Of a stretch of 64,000 nucleotides of DNA, positions 57,903 to 64,000 are shown piece after piece (the stretch's first letter is position 1; every line of letters begins with the position of its first letter). This stretch comes from Actinomyces timonensis DSM 23838. GTDB lineage: Bacteria; Actinomycetota; Actinomycetes; Actinomycetales; Actinomycetaceae. Both the position numbers and the translations under genes were made by a program. The stretch spans positions 648,233-712,232 of the forward strand of contig NZ_JH806632.1 in assembly GCF_000295095.1 (NCBI RefSeq), in the 5' to 3' direction. The notes beneath the pieces are model-generated. The model saw only the letters and a list, made by a program, of their open reading frames with translations, was not told where the DNA came from and searched no databases.

Positions 57903-58421
57903 TCACTGATCCGCCGGGGGCTCCCACGTGGTGGCGAGCGCCTCGGCGCGCGCGGCGAGCTCGGAGACGTCCTCGCCGGTCGTGGCGGCGGCCCAGCCGA
58001 GGACGAAGGCGGTCATGGGCGCCCCGGGGCGGGGGGAGGTGATCGATGCCAGGGCGCGGTCGATGCCGGCCAGGACCGCCGAGCGCGACTCGATACCGCC
58101 CATGGAACCCTCGGCGCCGTCGGGGCCCGCGAGCTCGGCGAGGTCGACGGGCACGATCTCGGTGGGCCCAGCGGCGGGCGGCAAAAGGGCGGCCAGGGTG
58201 AGGGCCCCGGCGATGTAGCCGCGCCGGGCGCTCTGGACGGGGAGCTCGGGGACGAGGGCGGGCGCGTTGTCATAGCCAGCGCCCTGCCACTGCGGCCACA
58301 CGAGGCGCAGCGTGGTGGACTCGTCCAAGGGCCGGAGCGAGGGCAGGAGGCCGGGCACGGGCTCGCCGCGCAGAGCCGAGGCAGGCGGCGTAGCACCGCA
58401 GGTGACTGGGGTCGCGTCCAT
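57903..58421 (-). CDS. Truncated arginase-superfamily-like protein lacking the metal site
   Basis: A 172-residue protein. LRLVWPQWQGAGYDNAPALV, SARRGYIAGALTLAALLPP, AAGPTEIVPVDL and then GGIESRSAVLAGIDRALASI strongly resemble the N-terminal part of actinobacterial arginase/agmatinase-like proteins (about 300 residues). The rest, normally carrying GGDCS, DxHxD and DxD metal ligands, is missing; a short helical tail (TAFVLGWAAATTGEDVSELA) replaces it. TACCCT six bases before the ATG at 58421 supports a leaderless start, and codon usage is normal. It may be a decayed gene or a repurposed domain; catalysis is not expected. Confidence 0.65.
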   Translation of the reverse strand: MDATPVTCGATPPASALRGEPVPGLLPSLRPLDESTTLRLVWPQWQGAGYDNAPALVPELPVQSARRGYIAGALTLAALLPPAAGPTEIVPVDLAELAGPDGAEGSMGGIESRSAVLAGIDRALASITSPRPGAPMTAFVLGWAAATTGEDVSELAARAEALATTWEPPADQ

Positions 58422-58427
58422 CACACG

Positions 58428-58433
58428 AGGGTA
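58428..58433 (-). promoter_or_regulatory. -10 box for the truncated arginase-like gene
   Basis: On the minus strand TACCCT, then CGTGTG, then ATG at 58421. The final GTG within the spacer is an alternative start. Confidence 0.45.
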
Positions 58434-58564
58434 CAGGCCCGTAGATCACACATCCTCTGTTGAGCGCGGTTCCATCAGCCGCGGTTGTGGCCCGATCAGC
58501 GGATTATTGGGCGTGTTCTGTTGGTTCTGGTTTCTCCTGGCGCTGGGGCCGATGACCCGGTCGG

Positions 58565-58719
58565 CGGTCTCGTCGGCTGCGCGGAGCACCGGTGGCTGCG
58601 CTGAGCACCGGTGGCTGCGCTGAGCACTGCTGGTTGCGCACAGCACCTTCGGCTGCAGTGAGAACGCAACCCACGGCGTAAGAGGCAACCACCGGTGCAG
58701 GACGCACCCCACGGCGGAC
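58565..58719. repeat. Palindromic array B: four to five direct and three inverted 19-nt units
   Basis: Four units tile 58584-58602, 58603-58621 (both GAGCACCGGTGGCTGCGCT), 58622-58640 and 58641-58659, with a decayed fifth at 58565-58583. After a 3-nt centre (58660-58662) inverted units tile 58663-58681, 58682-58700 (GAGGCAACCACCGGTGCAG, identical to array A) and 58701-58719. The architecture, period and centre match array A, 13.4 kb away. Confidence 0.8.
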
Positions 58720-58774
58720 TCCAGGCACTGCCCGACGGCGCAGCATCCACGACGACCCCCACGCCCCGCTCCGT

Positions 58775-58900
58775 CCGGACTGGCTGTACGGGGGTTCGGG
58801 GCACAGAACGGGGGCACTACCCGCGTCACGAGGGGGAAGACCCCGGTCAGACAGGCGAAACCCCGTACGAGCGCGCAAGGCCCCGTCCAGAGGGCCACGA
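58775..58900. repeat. Palindromic array with 20-nt period
   Basis: ACGGGGG-type cores recur at 58788, 58808 and 58828 (the third as ACGAGGGGG), exactly 20 nt apart. Their reverse complements (CCCCGGT, CCCCGTA, CCCCGTC) begin at 58841, 58861 and 58881, again exactly 20 nt apart. Only about seven bases per unit are conserved, so the call is weaker than for the two neighbouring arrays, but the 3+3 layout is the same. Confidence 0.55.
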
Positions 58901-58972
58901 CGTCCACCTATCGGAGGAGGCTTCACCTGGGCTCACTCAAGGGCTCACACGGTTGACTGCCCGCCCCCGCAC

Positions 58973-59079
58973 TTGTGGACGTGCGGCAGGGTTGCGGACG
59001 TGCGTTGGGGTTGTGGACGTGTCCCCGGGGCGCGTCAGCAACCCCAAGACACGTCCACAACCCCCGGGCACGTCCACAA
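58973..59079. repeat. Palindromic array with 19-nt TTGTGGACGTG units, three direct and three inverted
   Basis: Direct units tile 58973-58991, 58992-59010 and 59011-59029, each beginning TTGTGGACGTG or TTGCGGACGTG. Inverted units tile 59023-59041, 59042-59060 and 59061-59079, each but the first ending CACGTCCACAA. The two halves overlap at the palindrome CCCCGGGG (59023-59030), which is the centre of symmetry. GTCCACA, the core of the actinobacterial DnaA box, occurs in four of the six units. Confidence 0.8.
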
Positions 59080-59402
59080 CGAGGCGGGTCCCGCGCGCCG
59101 GTGTCGCGCGCGGCGCTGGCGGGCGCCACCCCACGGGCAGCACGGGTGAGATCGGGAGGTGTGGGAGGGGCTCACGGCCCCTGACCTCGTCACGCCGATT
59201 CCGGCGCCATCGCAACGAAAACCCGGTGTCCGACCAACAGGGAATGTCCGGGAATGAACTGGGGACGAACCGACTCGAACACCGAGGAAACCCCGCGATA
59301 CTAACGAAAACCAGGCCTCAAACCAACACAAGGCGTCCTATAATCCCAGGCCTCAAGACACGCCGGGCGCTCGCGGGCCACCCAGGCCCAGGATGCGCGA
59401 AA
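59080..59402. other. Gene-free flank between the repeat arrays and the tRNA genes
   Basis: No convincing gene. The part from 59200 is AT-richer than anything else nearby and contains AACGAAAACC twice (59214-59223 and 59301-59310) and a perfect plus-strand TATAAT at 59339-59344 that precedes no obvious gene. It could be the promoter of a small RNA or the remnant of a lost gene. Confidence 0.4.
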
Positions 59403-59429
59403 CCCCTGGAACCTTGTGAGTTCCAGGGG
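59403..59429 (-). terminator. Terminator of the tRNA cluster
   Basis: CCCCTGGAAC (59403-59412) and GTTCCAGGGG (59420-59429) form a perfect 10-bp stem with a 7-nt loop. On the minus strand TTTCG follows. It begins 10 nt past tRNA-Phe. Confidence 0.85.
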
Positions 59430-59438
59430 CAATCGCCG

Positions 59439-59511
59439 TGGCTCCGACCGGCGTCGATCCGGTGACCTTTCGATTTTCAGTCGAACGCTCTACCAACTGA
59501 GCTACAGAGCC
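59439..59511 (-). tRNA. tRNA-Phe (anticodon GAA)
   Basis: On the minus strand GGCTCTG pairs with CGGAGCC, the D arm is GCTCAGTTGGTAGAGC, the anticodon loop CTGAAAA carries GAA, and the T arm contains GGATCGACGCC-type sequence (CCGGATCGACGCCGG), with TCGA in place of the usual TTCGA beginning GGTTC. The discriminator is A and CCA is not encoded. It is the last gene of the Glu-Asp-Phe cluster. Confidence 0.95.
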
Positions 59512-59523
59512 GTGGGACGCGAT

Positions 59524-59550
59524 CGGCCCGATCATCATCTGATCGGGCCG
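59524..59550 (-). terminator. Hairpin between tRNA-Asp and tRNA-Phe
   Basis: CGGCCCGATC (59524-59533) and GATCGGGCCG (59541-59550) pair perfectly over ten bases with a 7-nt loop. There is no T-run, so it may be a partial terminator or a processing signal within the tRNA precursor. Confidence 0.6.
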
Positions 59551-59559
59551 ACCTTTCCG

Positions 59560-59633
59560 CGACCTCGACGGGACTTGAACCCGCGACCTCCGCCGTGACA
59601 GGGCGGCGCGCTAACCAACTGCGCCACGAGGCC
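59560..59633 (-). tRNA. tRNA-Asp (anticodon GTC)
   Basis: On the minus strand GGCCTCG pairs with CGAGGTC, the D arm is GCGCAGTTGGTTAGCGC, the anticodon loop CTGTCAC carries GTC, and the T arm is GCGGGTTCAAGTCCCGT. The discriminator is G, as usual for tRNA-Asp. CCA is not encoded. Confidence 0.97.
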
Positions 59634-59685
59634 TCGTTTGGCACGAAGCCGGACTCTATTCGAGTTCTTCCACTCGCACAAGCCG

Positions 59686-59758
59686 TACCCCCAACGGGAT
59701 TCGAACCCGTGCTACCGCCGTGAAAGGGCGGGGTCCTAGGCCGCTAGACGATGGGGGC
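59686..59758 (-). tRNA. tRNA-Glu (anticodon TTC)
   Basis: On the minus strand GCCCCCA pairs with TGGGGGT, the anticodon loop CTTTCAC carries TTC, and the T arm is ACGGGTTCGAATCCCGT. It heads the Glu-Asp-Phe cluster, an order common in actinobacteria. CCA is not encoded. Confidence 0.97.
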
Positions 59759-59870
59759 CTAGATGCCCTCGGCGTCGCCGCGCCTCGAACCAGATAGAAC
59801 CTTAGGGGGCGCCGACGAGAACGCGCAAATCGGCTGGGCGTGAGTCGCCTCACCACGGCAGAATGGCGCC

Positions 59871-60260
59871 ATGGCACCAGCCCACCTGACCGCTGAGGAG
59901 TTCGAGGAGGCCGTCGACGCCGGCCTCGACCTCATCCCCGATGTCCTCCTCGACCAGATCGACAACGCCGCCATCATCATCGAGGCCGAGCCCGACGCCG
60001 AGATCCTCACGCCCGAGGACTACGACGCGGACGGCCTGCCCACGCTCCTGGGATATTACGACGGCGTGCCCCTCACCGAGCGCGACGACGGCTGGTCCGG
60101 CGCGCTGCCGGACCGGATCCTCATCTTCTCCGGCCCCCTGGAGCGCTGGTGCGACAGCCGCGAGGAGCTGATCGAGGAGATCGCGGTGACCGTCATCCAC
60201 GAGATCGCCCACCACTTCGGCATCTCCGACGAGCGCCTCCACGAGCTCGGCTGGGAGTGA
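59871..60260 (+). CDS. Zincin-like metallopeptidase family protein
   Basis: A 129-residue acidic cytoplasmic protein with the zinc motif HEIAHHFGISDERLHELGW at its C-terminus (HExxHxxGxxD/E). LTAEEFEEAVDAGLDLIPDV and LLGYYDGVPLTERD are the family's other conserved parts. This is the short actinobacterial metallopeptidase family (about 120-140 residues). Its peptide substrate is unknown. The ATG at 59871 is preferred over one eight bases upstream that is out of frame. Confidence 0.9.
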   Translation: MAPAHLTAEEFEEAVDAGLDLIPDVLLDQIDNAAIIIEAEPDAEILTPEDYDADGLPTLLGYYDGVPLTERDDGWSGALPDRILIFSGPLERWCDSREELIEEIAVTVIHEIAHHFGISDERLHELGWE

Positions 60261-60309
60261 GCCCCGCCGCAGGCCGCCCCACCGGCTCCCCTGCCCGGGG
60301 CCCGTCCTC

Positions 60310-60315
60310 TATGGT
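60310..60315 (+). promoter_or_regulatory. -10 box for a leaderless GH3 transcript
   Basis: TATGGT, seven bases, then the ATG at 60323. There is no Shine-Dalgarno sequence. Confidence 0.5.
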
Positions 60316-60322
60316 GCTGGGC

Positions 60323-61606
60323 ATGACGTCCCTCGATCCGCGCCCTGCCCCCGAGGCCGCCGCCCCCCGCGCCGGAGGGCGCCACGTGGGCCGGCGCCCC
60401 CTGCTCATGGCGGCCCTGCTGGGAGCAGCGGGCCTTGCCGCCTGCGGATCGGAGTCGTCCGACGCCGGGACAGCCGCGCCCGAGCAGAGCCCGTCCGAGG
60501 TCCCCTCCCCCGCCGGGACGGCGTCGGAGCCCATCCAGGAGCCGACCGCCGCGCCGTCGGCGACCACCGCCACCGATGACCCCCTCGTGGGATGGTCCCT
60601 GGAGGAGAAGGTCGGCCAGCTCCTCATGGTGGGCGTCGACGTCGCCGCCCCCTCGCAGACCTCCAAGGACGCTGTGACCACCCACCACGTCGGCAATATC
60701 TTCCTGTCCGGCCGCTCGTCCGCCTCCGCCGACGCGGTCAGCCAGACAGTCGCCTCGTTCACCGGGCTCACCGAGTCGTCCACTCATGGCACCGCCATGC
60801 TCGTGGCCACGGACCAGGAGGGCGGGGACGTCCAGGTCCTGACGGGCTCCGGCTTCTCCTCCATCCCATCGGGCGCCGAGCAGGCGGGGCAGCCCCGCGA
60901 GCAACTGGTCGCCTCCGCCACCACCTGGGGCAAGGAGCTCGCGAGCGCCGGGGTGACGATGAACCTGGCGCCGGTGGCGGATCTCGTCGACATCGCCAGC
61001 CCCACCTCCAACGCCCCCATCGGCAAGTACCACCGCGAGTACGGCCACGACGCCTCCACGGTGAGCGCCCAAGCGCTCGCCTTCGCCGAAGGGATGCGCG
61101 CCGCGGGCGTGACTCCCACCTTCAAGCACTTCCCCGGGCTGGGCCGGGTCAAGGAGAACACGGACACCGCCTCCGGCGTCACGGACTCGGTGACCACGCG
61201 CACCGAGGACCCCGCCGTCGCCGTCTTCGGCGATGCGATCACGGGCGGTGCCGAGGTGATCATGGTCTCCTCCGCCTACTACTCGCAGATCGACGGCAGC
61301 GCTCCTGCCGTCTTCTCCCCCACGATCGTCACGGACATGCTACGCACCGAGATGGGCTTCACCGGCGTCGTCATCACCGACGACGTCGCCGCCGCCGTCC
61401 AGGTTCAGGACTGGGCCGCGGGCGAGCGCGCCGTGAAGGCGGTGAGCGCGGGCTGCGATATCGTCCTGGCCTCTGCCGATCCCTCCGTCGCTGCCGATAT
61501 GGCGACGGCCCTCGTCTCCGCGGCCCAGTCCGATCCAGCCCTCGCGGCGCGCATCGACGAGTCCGCCCGAAGGGTCATGGCGCTCAAGGGCGTGAAGCAG
61601 GCGTAG
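60323..61606 (+). CDS. Glycoside hydrolase family 3 lipoprotein
   Basis: A 427-residue predicted lipoprotein. VGRRPLLMAALLGAAGLAAC gives a Tat-like or Sec signal with the lipobox LAAC; a Ser/Pro/Thr linker follows to about residue 90. The GH3 barrel has EKVGQLLMVGVDV, VATDQEGGDVQVL, MNLAPVADLVDI, FKHFPGLGRV and VVITDDVAAA, where the Asp of the last motif is the likely nucleophile. The DSH general-acid loop of NagZ is not evident, as in many actinobacterial relatives. It should act outside on beta-linked N-acetylglucosamine or another glycan. A leaderless start at 60323 is supported by the -10 seven bases upstream. Confidence 0.88.
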   Translation: MTSLDPRPAPEAAAPRAGGRHVGRRPLLMAALLGAAGLAACGSESSDAGTAAPEQSPSEVPSPAGTASEPIQEPTAAPSATTATDDPLVGWSLEEKVGQLLMVGVDVAAPSQTSKDAVTTHHVGNIFLSGRSSASADAVSQTVASFTGLTESSTHGTAMLVATDQEGGDVQVLTGSGFSSIPSGAEQAGQPREQLVASATTWGKELASAGVTMNLAPVADLVDIASPTSNAPIGKYHREYGHDASTVSAQALAFAEGMRAAGVTPTFKHFPGLGRVKENTDTASGVTDSVTTRTEDPAVAVFGDAITGGAEVIMVSSAYYSQIDGSAPAVFSPTIVTDMLRTEMGFTGVVITDDVAAAVQVQDWAAGERAVKAVSAGCDIVLASADPSVAADMATALVSAAQSDPALAARIDESARRVMALKGVKQA

Positions 61607-61629
61607 CGCGAGACCTCTGGCTCTGGGCC

Positions 61630-63513
61630 TCAGCGCAGCTTGGTGGTCCCGTCCGGCGTCCCGGAGGTGTCGATCTTCTTGGCGAAGCAGTGGTCGGCGT
61701 CCAGGCCGTGGGTGTCGCACCAGGCATTGGCCTCCTCGGGGGTGTCGTAGGCGACCCCGGCCAGGGTCACCCACCAGCCACCGCCGGCGTCGAAGACCGG
61801 CCACTCGTCGCTGTAGATGAGGACGGCGGTGGGCACGCTGTTGCGCGTGGTCTGGAAGTCCTCGAGCATGGCGCGGCTGTCCCAGGTCCGCCCCTCGGCG
61901 ACGAGCCCCGGCTTCTTGGAGGAGAGCTGGGGCGTCCACTTGCCCTTGAGCGTGGAGGTCACCGTCGTCTTGTCATGCGCCTTCTGCCACTGAAGCGCGT
62001 TGGAGGCGGCGGTGTCCTCGATGGCGTTGTCGGCGGGATGGGTCTCGGATCGCGCGAGCACGGAGACGCTGCCGCTCCCCACGCCCTGGGCCGGCAGGCT
62101 GCTTCCGGCGCTCCGGTCGGGCTCGGCCCCGACGCTGATGCTCGACACATTCAGGTCCTGCGCGGAGCGGAAGTAGTGGCCCTGCCCGAACCTGAGGGTG
62201 AGGGTCCGACCGCTGGAGGGGATGAAGAACGGAGTGGTCGAGAAGTCGAAGCGGCCGTTGGCCACCACGTCGTCACCACCCTGCCCCGACGGCGCCTTGA
62301 CGTAGATGCGGTCGACACTGCCGGACAGGAAGTCGCCGTCGTCGCAGGACGAGGCCACCCTCACCACCACCTGGAACTCCCCGTTCGACTCGGTGACCGA
62401 GGCGGGGCTGAAGGTGGGCGCCGTCTGGCAGGCCTTGATGGTGGAGTCCATCGTCACCGAGGGCTCGGCCGACGGCAGCTGGGAGGAACCCTGGGCCGTT
62501 CCCTGAGCGGCGCCGTCGATGGCTGCGGCGCCCGTTCCCGAGTCATCGTTCCCCTTGCGCGTGGTTCCGTACCACAGGCCGCCGCCCGTGGCGATGACGA
62601 GCAGCAGGATGACGACGACGACGAGGAGGCCCCGCTGGGAGGAGCGCGGCTCCTTGACCACCGGCGCCGGTTGCGGCTGGGGCTGGTACGGGAAGAGCGG
62701 CTGGTACGGGGCCGGGGCCATGTAGGCCGACGGCGCGCTGTAGGCGGAGGGGGCGGAGAATCTCGGGTAGGCCATCTGCGGCGCGGGATCGGCGAAGCTC
62801 GTGGGCGCCTGGCTGGGGGTGTCCGCCCAGGCGGCCGCGTCGTCCATCGGGGGCAGAGGGGCGACATAACCCGTTCCGGGGCCATCGGGGACATCGGGGC
62901 CATGGGCGCCGTCGGCGCGGTCGGTCTCAGCGGGGGGATCAGTATCAGCAGCCGCCTCATCCGCGGACGCGGTGGGATCCGCGTCGGTCTCATCAGGGGC
63001 CACCTCGTCCGAGGCCTCCTCGTCACCGGGCTCAGGGATCTCATCCTCGTGGACGGTGCCACCAGTCGACTCGTCGGAGGGATCGGCCGACGACCCTCCG
63101 TGGTCCTCAGCAGGCTCCTCGACGTCGTCGACAGCATCGTCGTCATCCGCATCGCCCTCCGACGCGGGCTCCTCGGGATCGGACCCGGTGGAGTCGGCGT
63201 CCTCGGAATCGCTCTCCTGAGAGCCTGCCGGGGCATCGTCGCCGTCGGAGTCGGCAGCGTCCGATTCCTCAGCCTCCTCCGCGCCGTCCTCGACGTCCGC
63301 CTCAGGCTCGGTGGCCTCCGGCTCGTCCGCGCCCTCGGCCTCCTCGGACTCCTCGCCGTCGATCACCCCAGCATCGTCGAAGGCGGCGCCCTCAGCCTCC
63401 TCGGTGCCCTCCGGCTCGTCAGTCTCCTCGGCGCCACTCGCCGCGCTCGCCGGACTGACCGAAGAGTCCTCACGAGCCTCGTCGGGCTCGTCGTCGGGGT
63501 GTCGGGAATCCAC
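61630..63513 (-). CDS. Membrane-anchored protein with very acidic cytoplasmic tail
   Basis: A 627-residue protein of unknown function. The GTG at 63513 has GGGAGG seven bases upstream; the frame above it is GC-rich filler. Residues 1-210 are almost entirely Asp, Glu, Ser, Ala and Pro. Residues about 215-290 form a Pro/Tyr/Ala-rich stretch (YMAPAPYQPLFPYQPQ). One helix (about 294-316) follows after SSQRG. The exterior of about 310 residues has a single Cys pair region and a C-terminal motif EEANAWCDTHGLDADHCFAK. The layout matches the three anchored unknowns at 5867, 40594 and 42583 but with a far more acidic tail. Confidence 0.8.
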   Translation of the reverse strand: MDSRHPDDEPDEAREDSSVSPASAASGAEETDEPEGTEEAEGAAFDDAGVIDGEESEEAEGADEPEATEPEADVEDGAEEAEESDAADSDGDDAPAGSQESDSEDADSTGSDPEEPASEGDADDDDAVDDVEEPAEDHGGSSADPSDESTGGTVHEDEIPEPGDEEASDEVAPDETDADPTASADEAAADTDPPAETDRADGAHGPDVPDGPGTGYVAPLPPMDDAAAWADTPSQAPTSFADPAPQMAYPRFSAPSAYSAPSAYMAPAPYQPLFPYQPQPQPAPVVKEPRSSQRGLLVVVVILLLVIATGGGLWYGTTRKGNDDSGTGAAAIDGAAQGTAQGSSQLPSAEPSVTMDSTIKACQTAPTFSPASVTESNGEFQVVVRVASSCDDGDFLSGSVDRIYVKAPSGQGGDDVVANGRFDFSTTPFFIPSSGRTLTLRFGQGHYFRSAQDLNVSSISVGAEPDRSAGSSLPAQGVGSGSVSVLARSETHPADNAIEDTAASNALQWQKAHDKTTVTSTLKGKWTPQLSSKKPGLVAEGRTWDSRAMLEDFQTTRNSVPTAVLIYSDEWPVFDAGGGWWVTLAGVAYDTPEEANAWCDTHGLDADHCFAKKIDTSGTPDGTTKLR

Positions 63514-63780
63514 GGGAGCCTCCCAAGGGAACACGGTCAGGGACGGTCGCCCGAGAACCAGCGCGCACGCTGTCGTGCTCGGGTCTCGAGTCTGCCCCGA
63601 TCCTAACCACGCCCTCCCCGGCCGCACCAAGAAACGGTGAGACGCTCGCGACCATGGCGGGCTTCCAGCCCGGCCTCGGGGCGGGGACAGCCTCCCCAGA
63701 GCCACAGCCCCTCGGATCAGGGACGATTCAGGGTTCTCACCGATCCCGCAGCGCTCTGCTGACGTGTATCTTGGGGCCTC

Positions 63781-64000
63781 ATGAGCACATACTTCTCGAC
63801 TACCCCTGGTCTCCTCACCCAGCACCGCCGCGCCGAAGATCCCGTCCTCACCGCCCGCTCCCTGACAAAGATCTTCGGCAAGGGCGATGCCTCCGTGACC
63901 GCCCTGGACAATGTCGACGTCGATATCGCCCGGGCGCGCTTCACCGCCATCATGGGCCCCTCGGGCTCCGGGAAGTCAACCCTCATGCACTGCCTGGCCG
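63781..64000 (+). CDS. ABC transporter ATP-binding protein, N-terminal part (cut by window edge)
   Basis: The first 73 codons are present. SLTKIFGKGDASVTALDNVD and then [16 protein letters not shown] (Walker A) match the LolD/MacB/FtsE-like class of ATPases that work with FtsX-type permeases. TATCTT eight bases before the ATG and no Shine-Dalgarno suggest a leaderless start. The N-terminal 25 residues (STYFSTTPGLLTQHRRAEDP) are longer than the family minimum. Confidence 0.85.
   Translation, partial: MSTYFSTTPGLLTQHRRAEDPVLTARSLTKIFGKGDASVTALDNVDVDIARARFTAIMGPSGSGKSTLMHCLA

Noticed and set aside
58446-58907. Minus-strand frame sharing the peptide VGCVLHRWLP and QPKVL with a frame at 45065-45292
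   Set aside because: The similarity comes from the shared 19-nt repeat DNA. A 19-nt period shifts the frame at each unit, so protein-level conservation is not needed to explain it.
58565-59079. CRISPR array
   Set aside because: The units tile without unique spacers, come in both orientations and have no cas genes nearby.

Overview
The window is about 70% G+C with tightly packed, mostly GC-ending codons. Its gene set is that of a high-GC Gram-positive: a TgpA/DUF58/MoxR cluster, a GlnR-type regulator, a DUF6318 lipoprotein, FABP/YgfZ/DUF2516/Dtd, ClpC, PPDK and actinobacterial leaderless promoters. Protein flavour points to the Actinomycetaceae, most likely Actinomyces; this is inference, not a species call. 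It reads as ordinary chromosome, with no phage, transposase, CRISPR array or plasmid backbone. The left edge cuts dacB and the right edge cuts an ABC ATPase.

Layout. 1-8.4 kb: dacB and ppa diverge, then a secreted NlpC/P60 hydrolase, the metY-metX pair for homoserine O-acetylation and sulfhydrylation, a membrane-anchored unknown and an alpha/beta hydrolase. 8.5-15.5 kb (minus): a PKD-like exported protein and a DUF6318 lipoprotein, then the coupled MoxR-DUF58-transglutaminase operon. 15.7-25.6 kb (minus): ppdK, an MHS-family transporter, a universal stress protein coupled to an SLC45-type sugar transporter, and clpC. 25.9-29.6 kb (plus): a NitT/TauT-type ABC importer (binding protein, permease, ATPase) preceded by a leaderless cysteine-rich leader peptide, which suggests cysteine-responsive attenuation of a sulfur-source importer. 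29.7-36.5 kb: a CPBP protease gene broken by one in-frame TGA, an ABC exporter pair, dtd, DUF2516, ygfZ and a FABP-type protein. 36.7-44.9 kb: a membrane protein, a GlnR-like regulator, a DUF47-Pit phosphate pair, and two tandem paralogous anchored proteins. 45-50.3 kb: tRNA-Lys, repeats, a TetR regulator divergent from a two-gene ABC system across a strong dyad, a quinone reductase and a Tat-exported CAP-like protein. 50.3-58.4 kb: DEAD helicase, two efflux carriers, an EEP-family nuclease, msrB, mscS, and a truncated arginase-like gene. 58.4-64 kb: a repeat-dense noncoding kilobase, three tRNAs (Glu, Asp, Phe), a metallopeptidase, a GH3 lipoprotein, a very acidic anchored protein and the start of an ABC ATPase.

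The least explained signal is noncoding. A five-copy repeat built from a 22-nt unit sits 14-41 nt after gene 3' ends, always in the same orientation relative to the gene, and usually carries a DnaA-box-like 9-mer. Separately, compact palindromic arrays of 19- or 20-nt iterated units (about three direct, then three inverted) occur once beside tRNA-Lys and three times in a row at 58.5-59.1 kb. These, the Cys-rich leader, and several strong operator dyads are the points worth following up.
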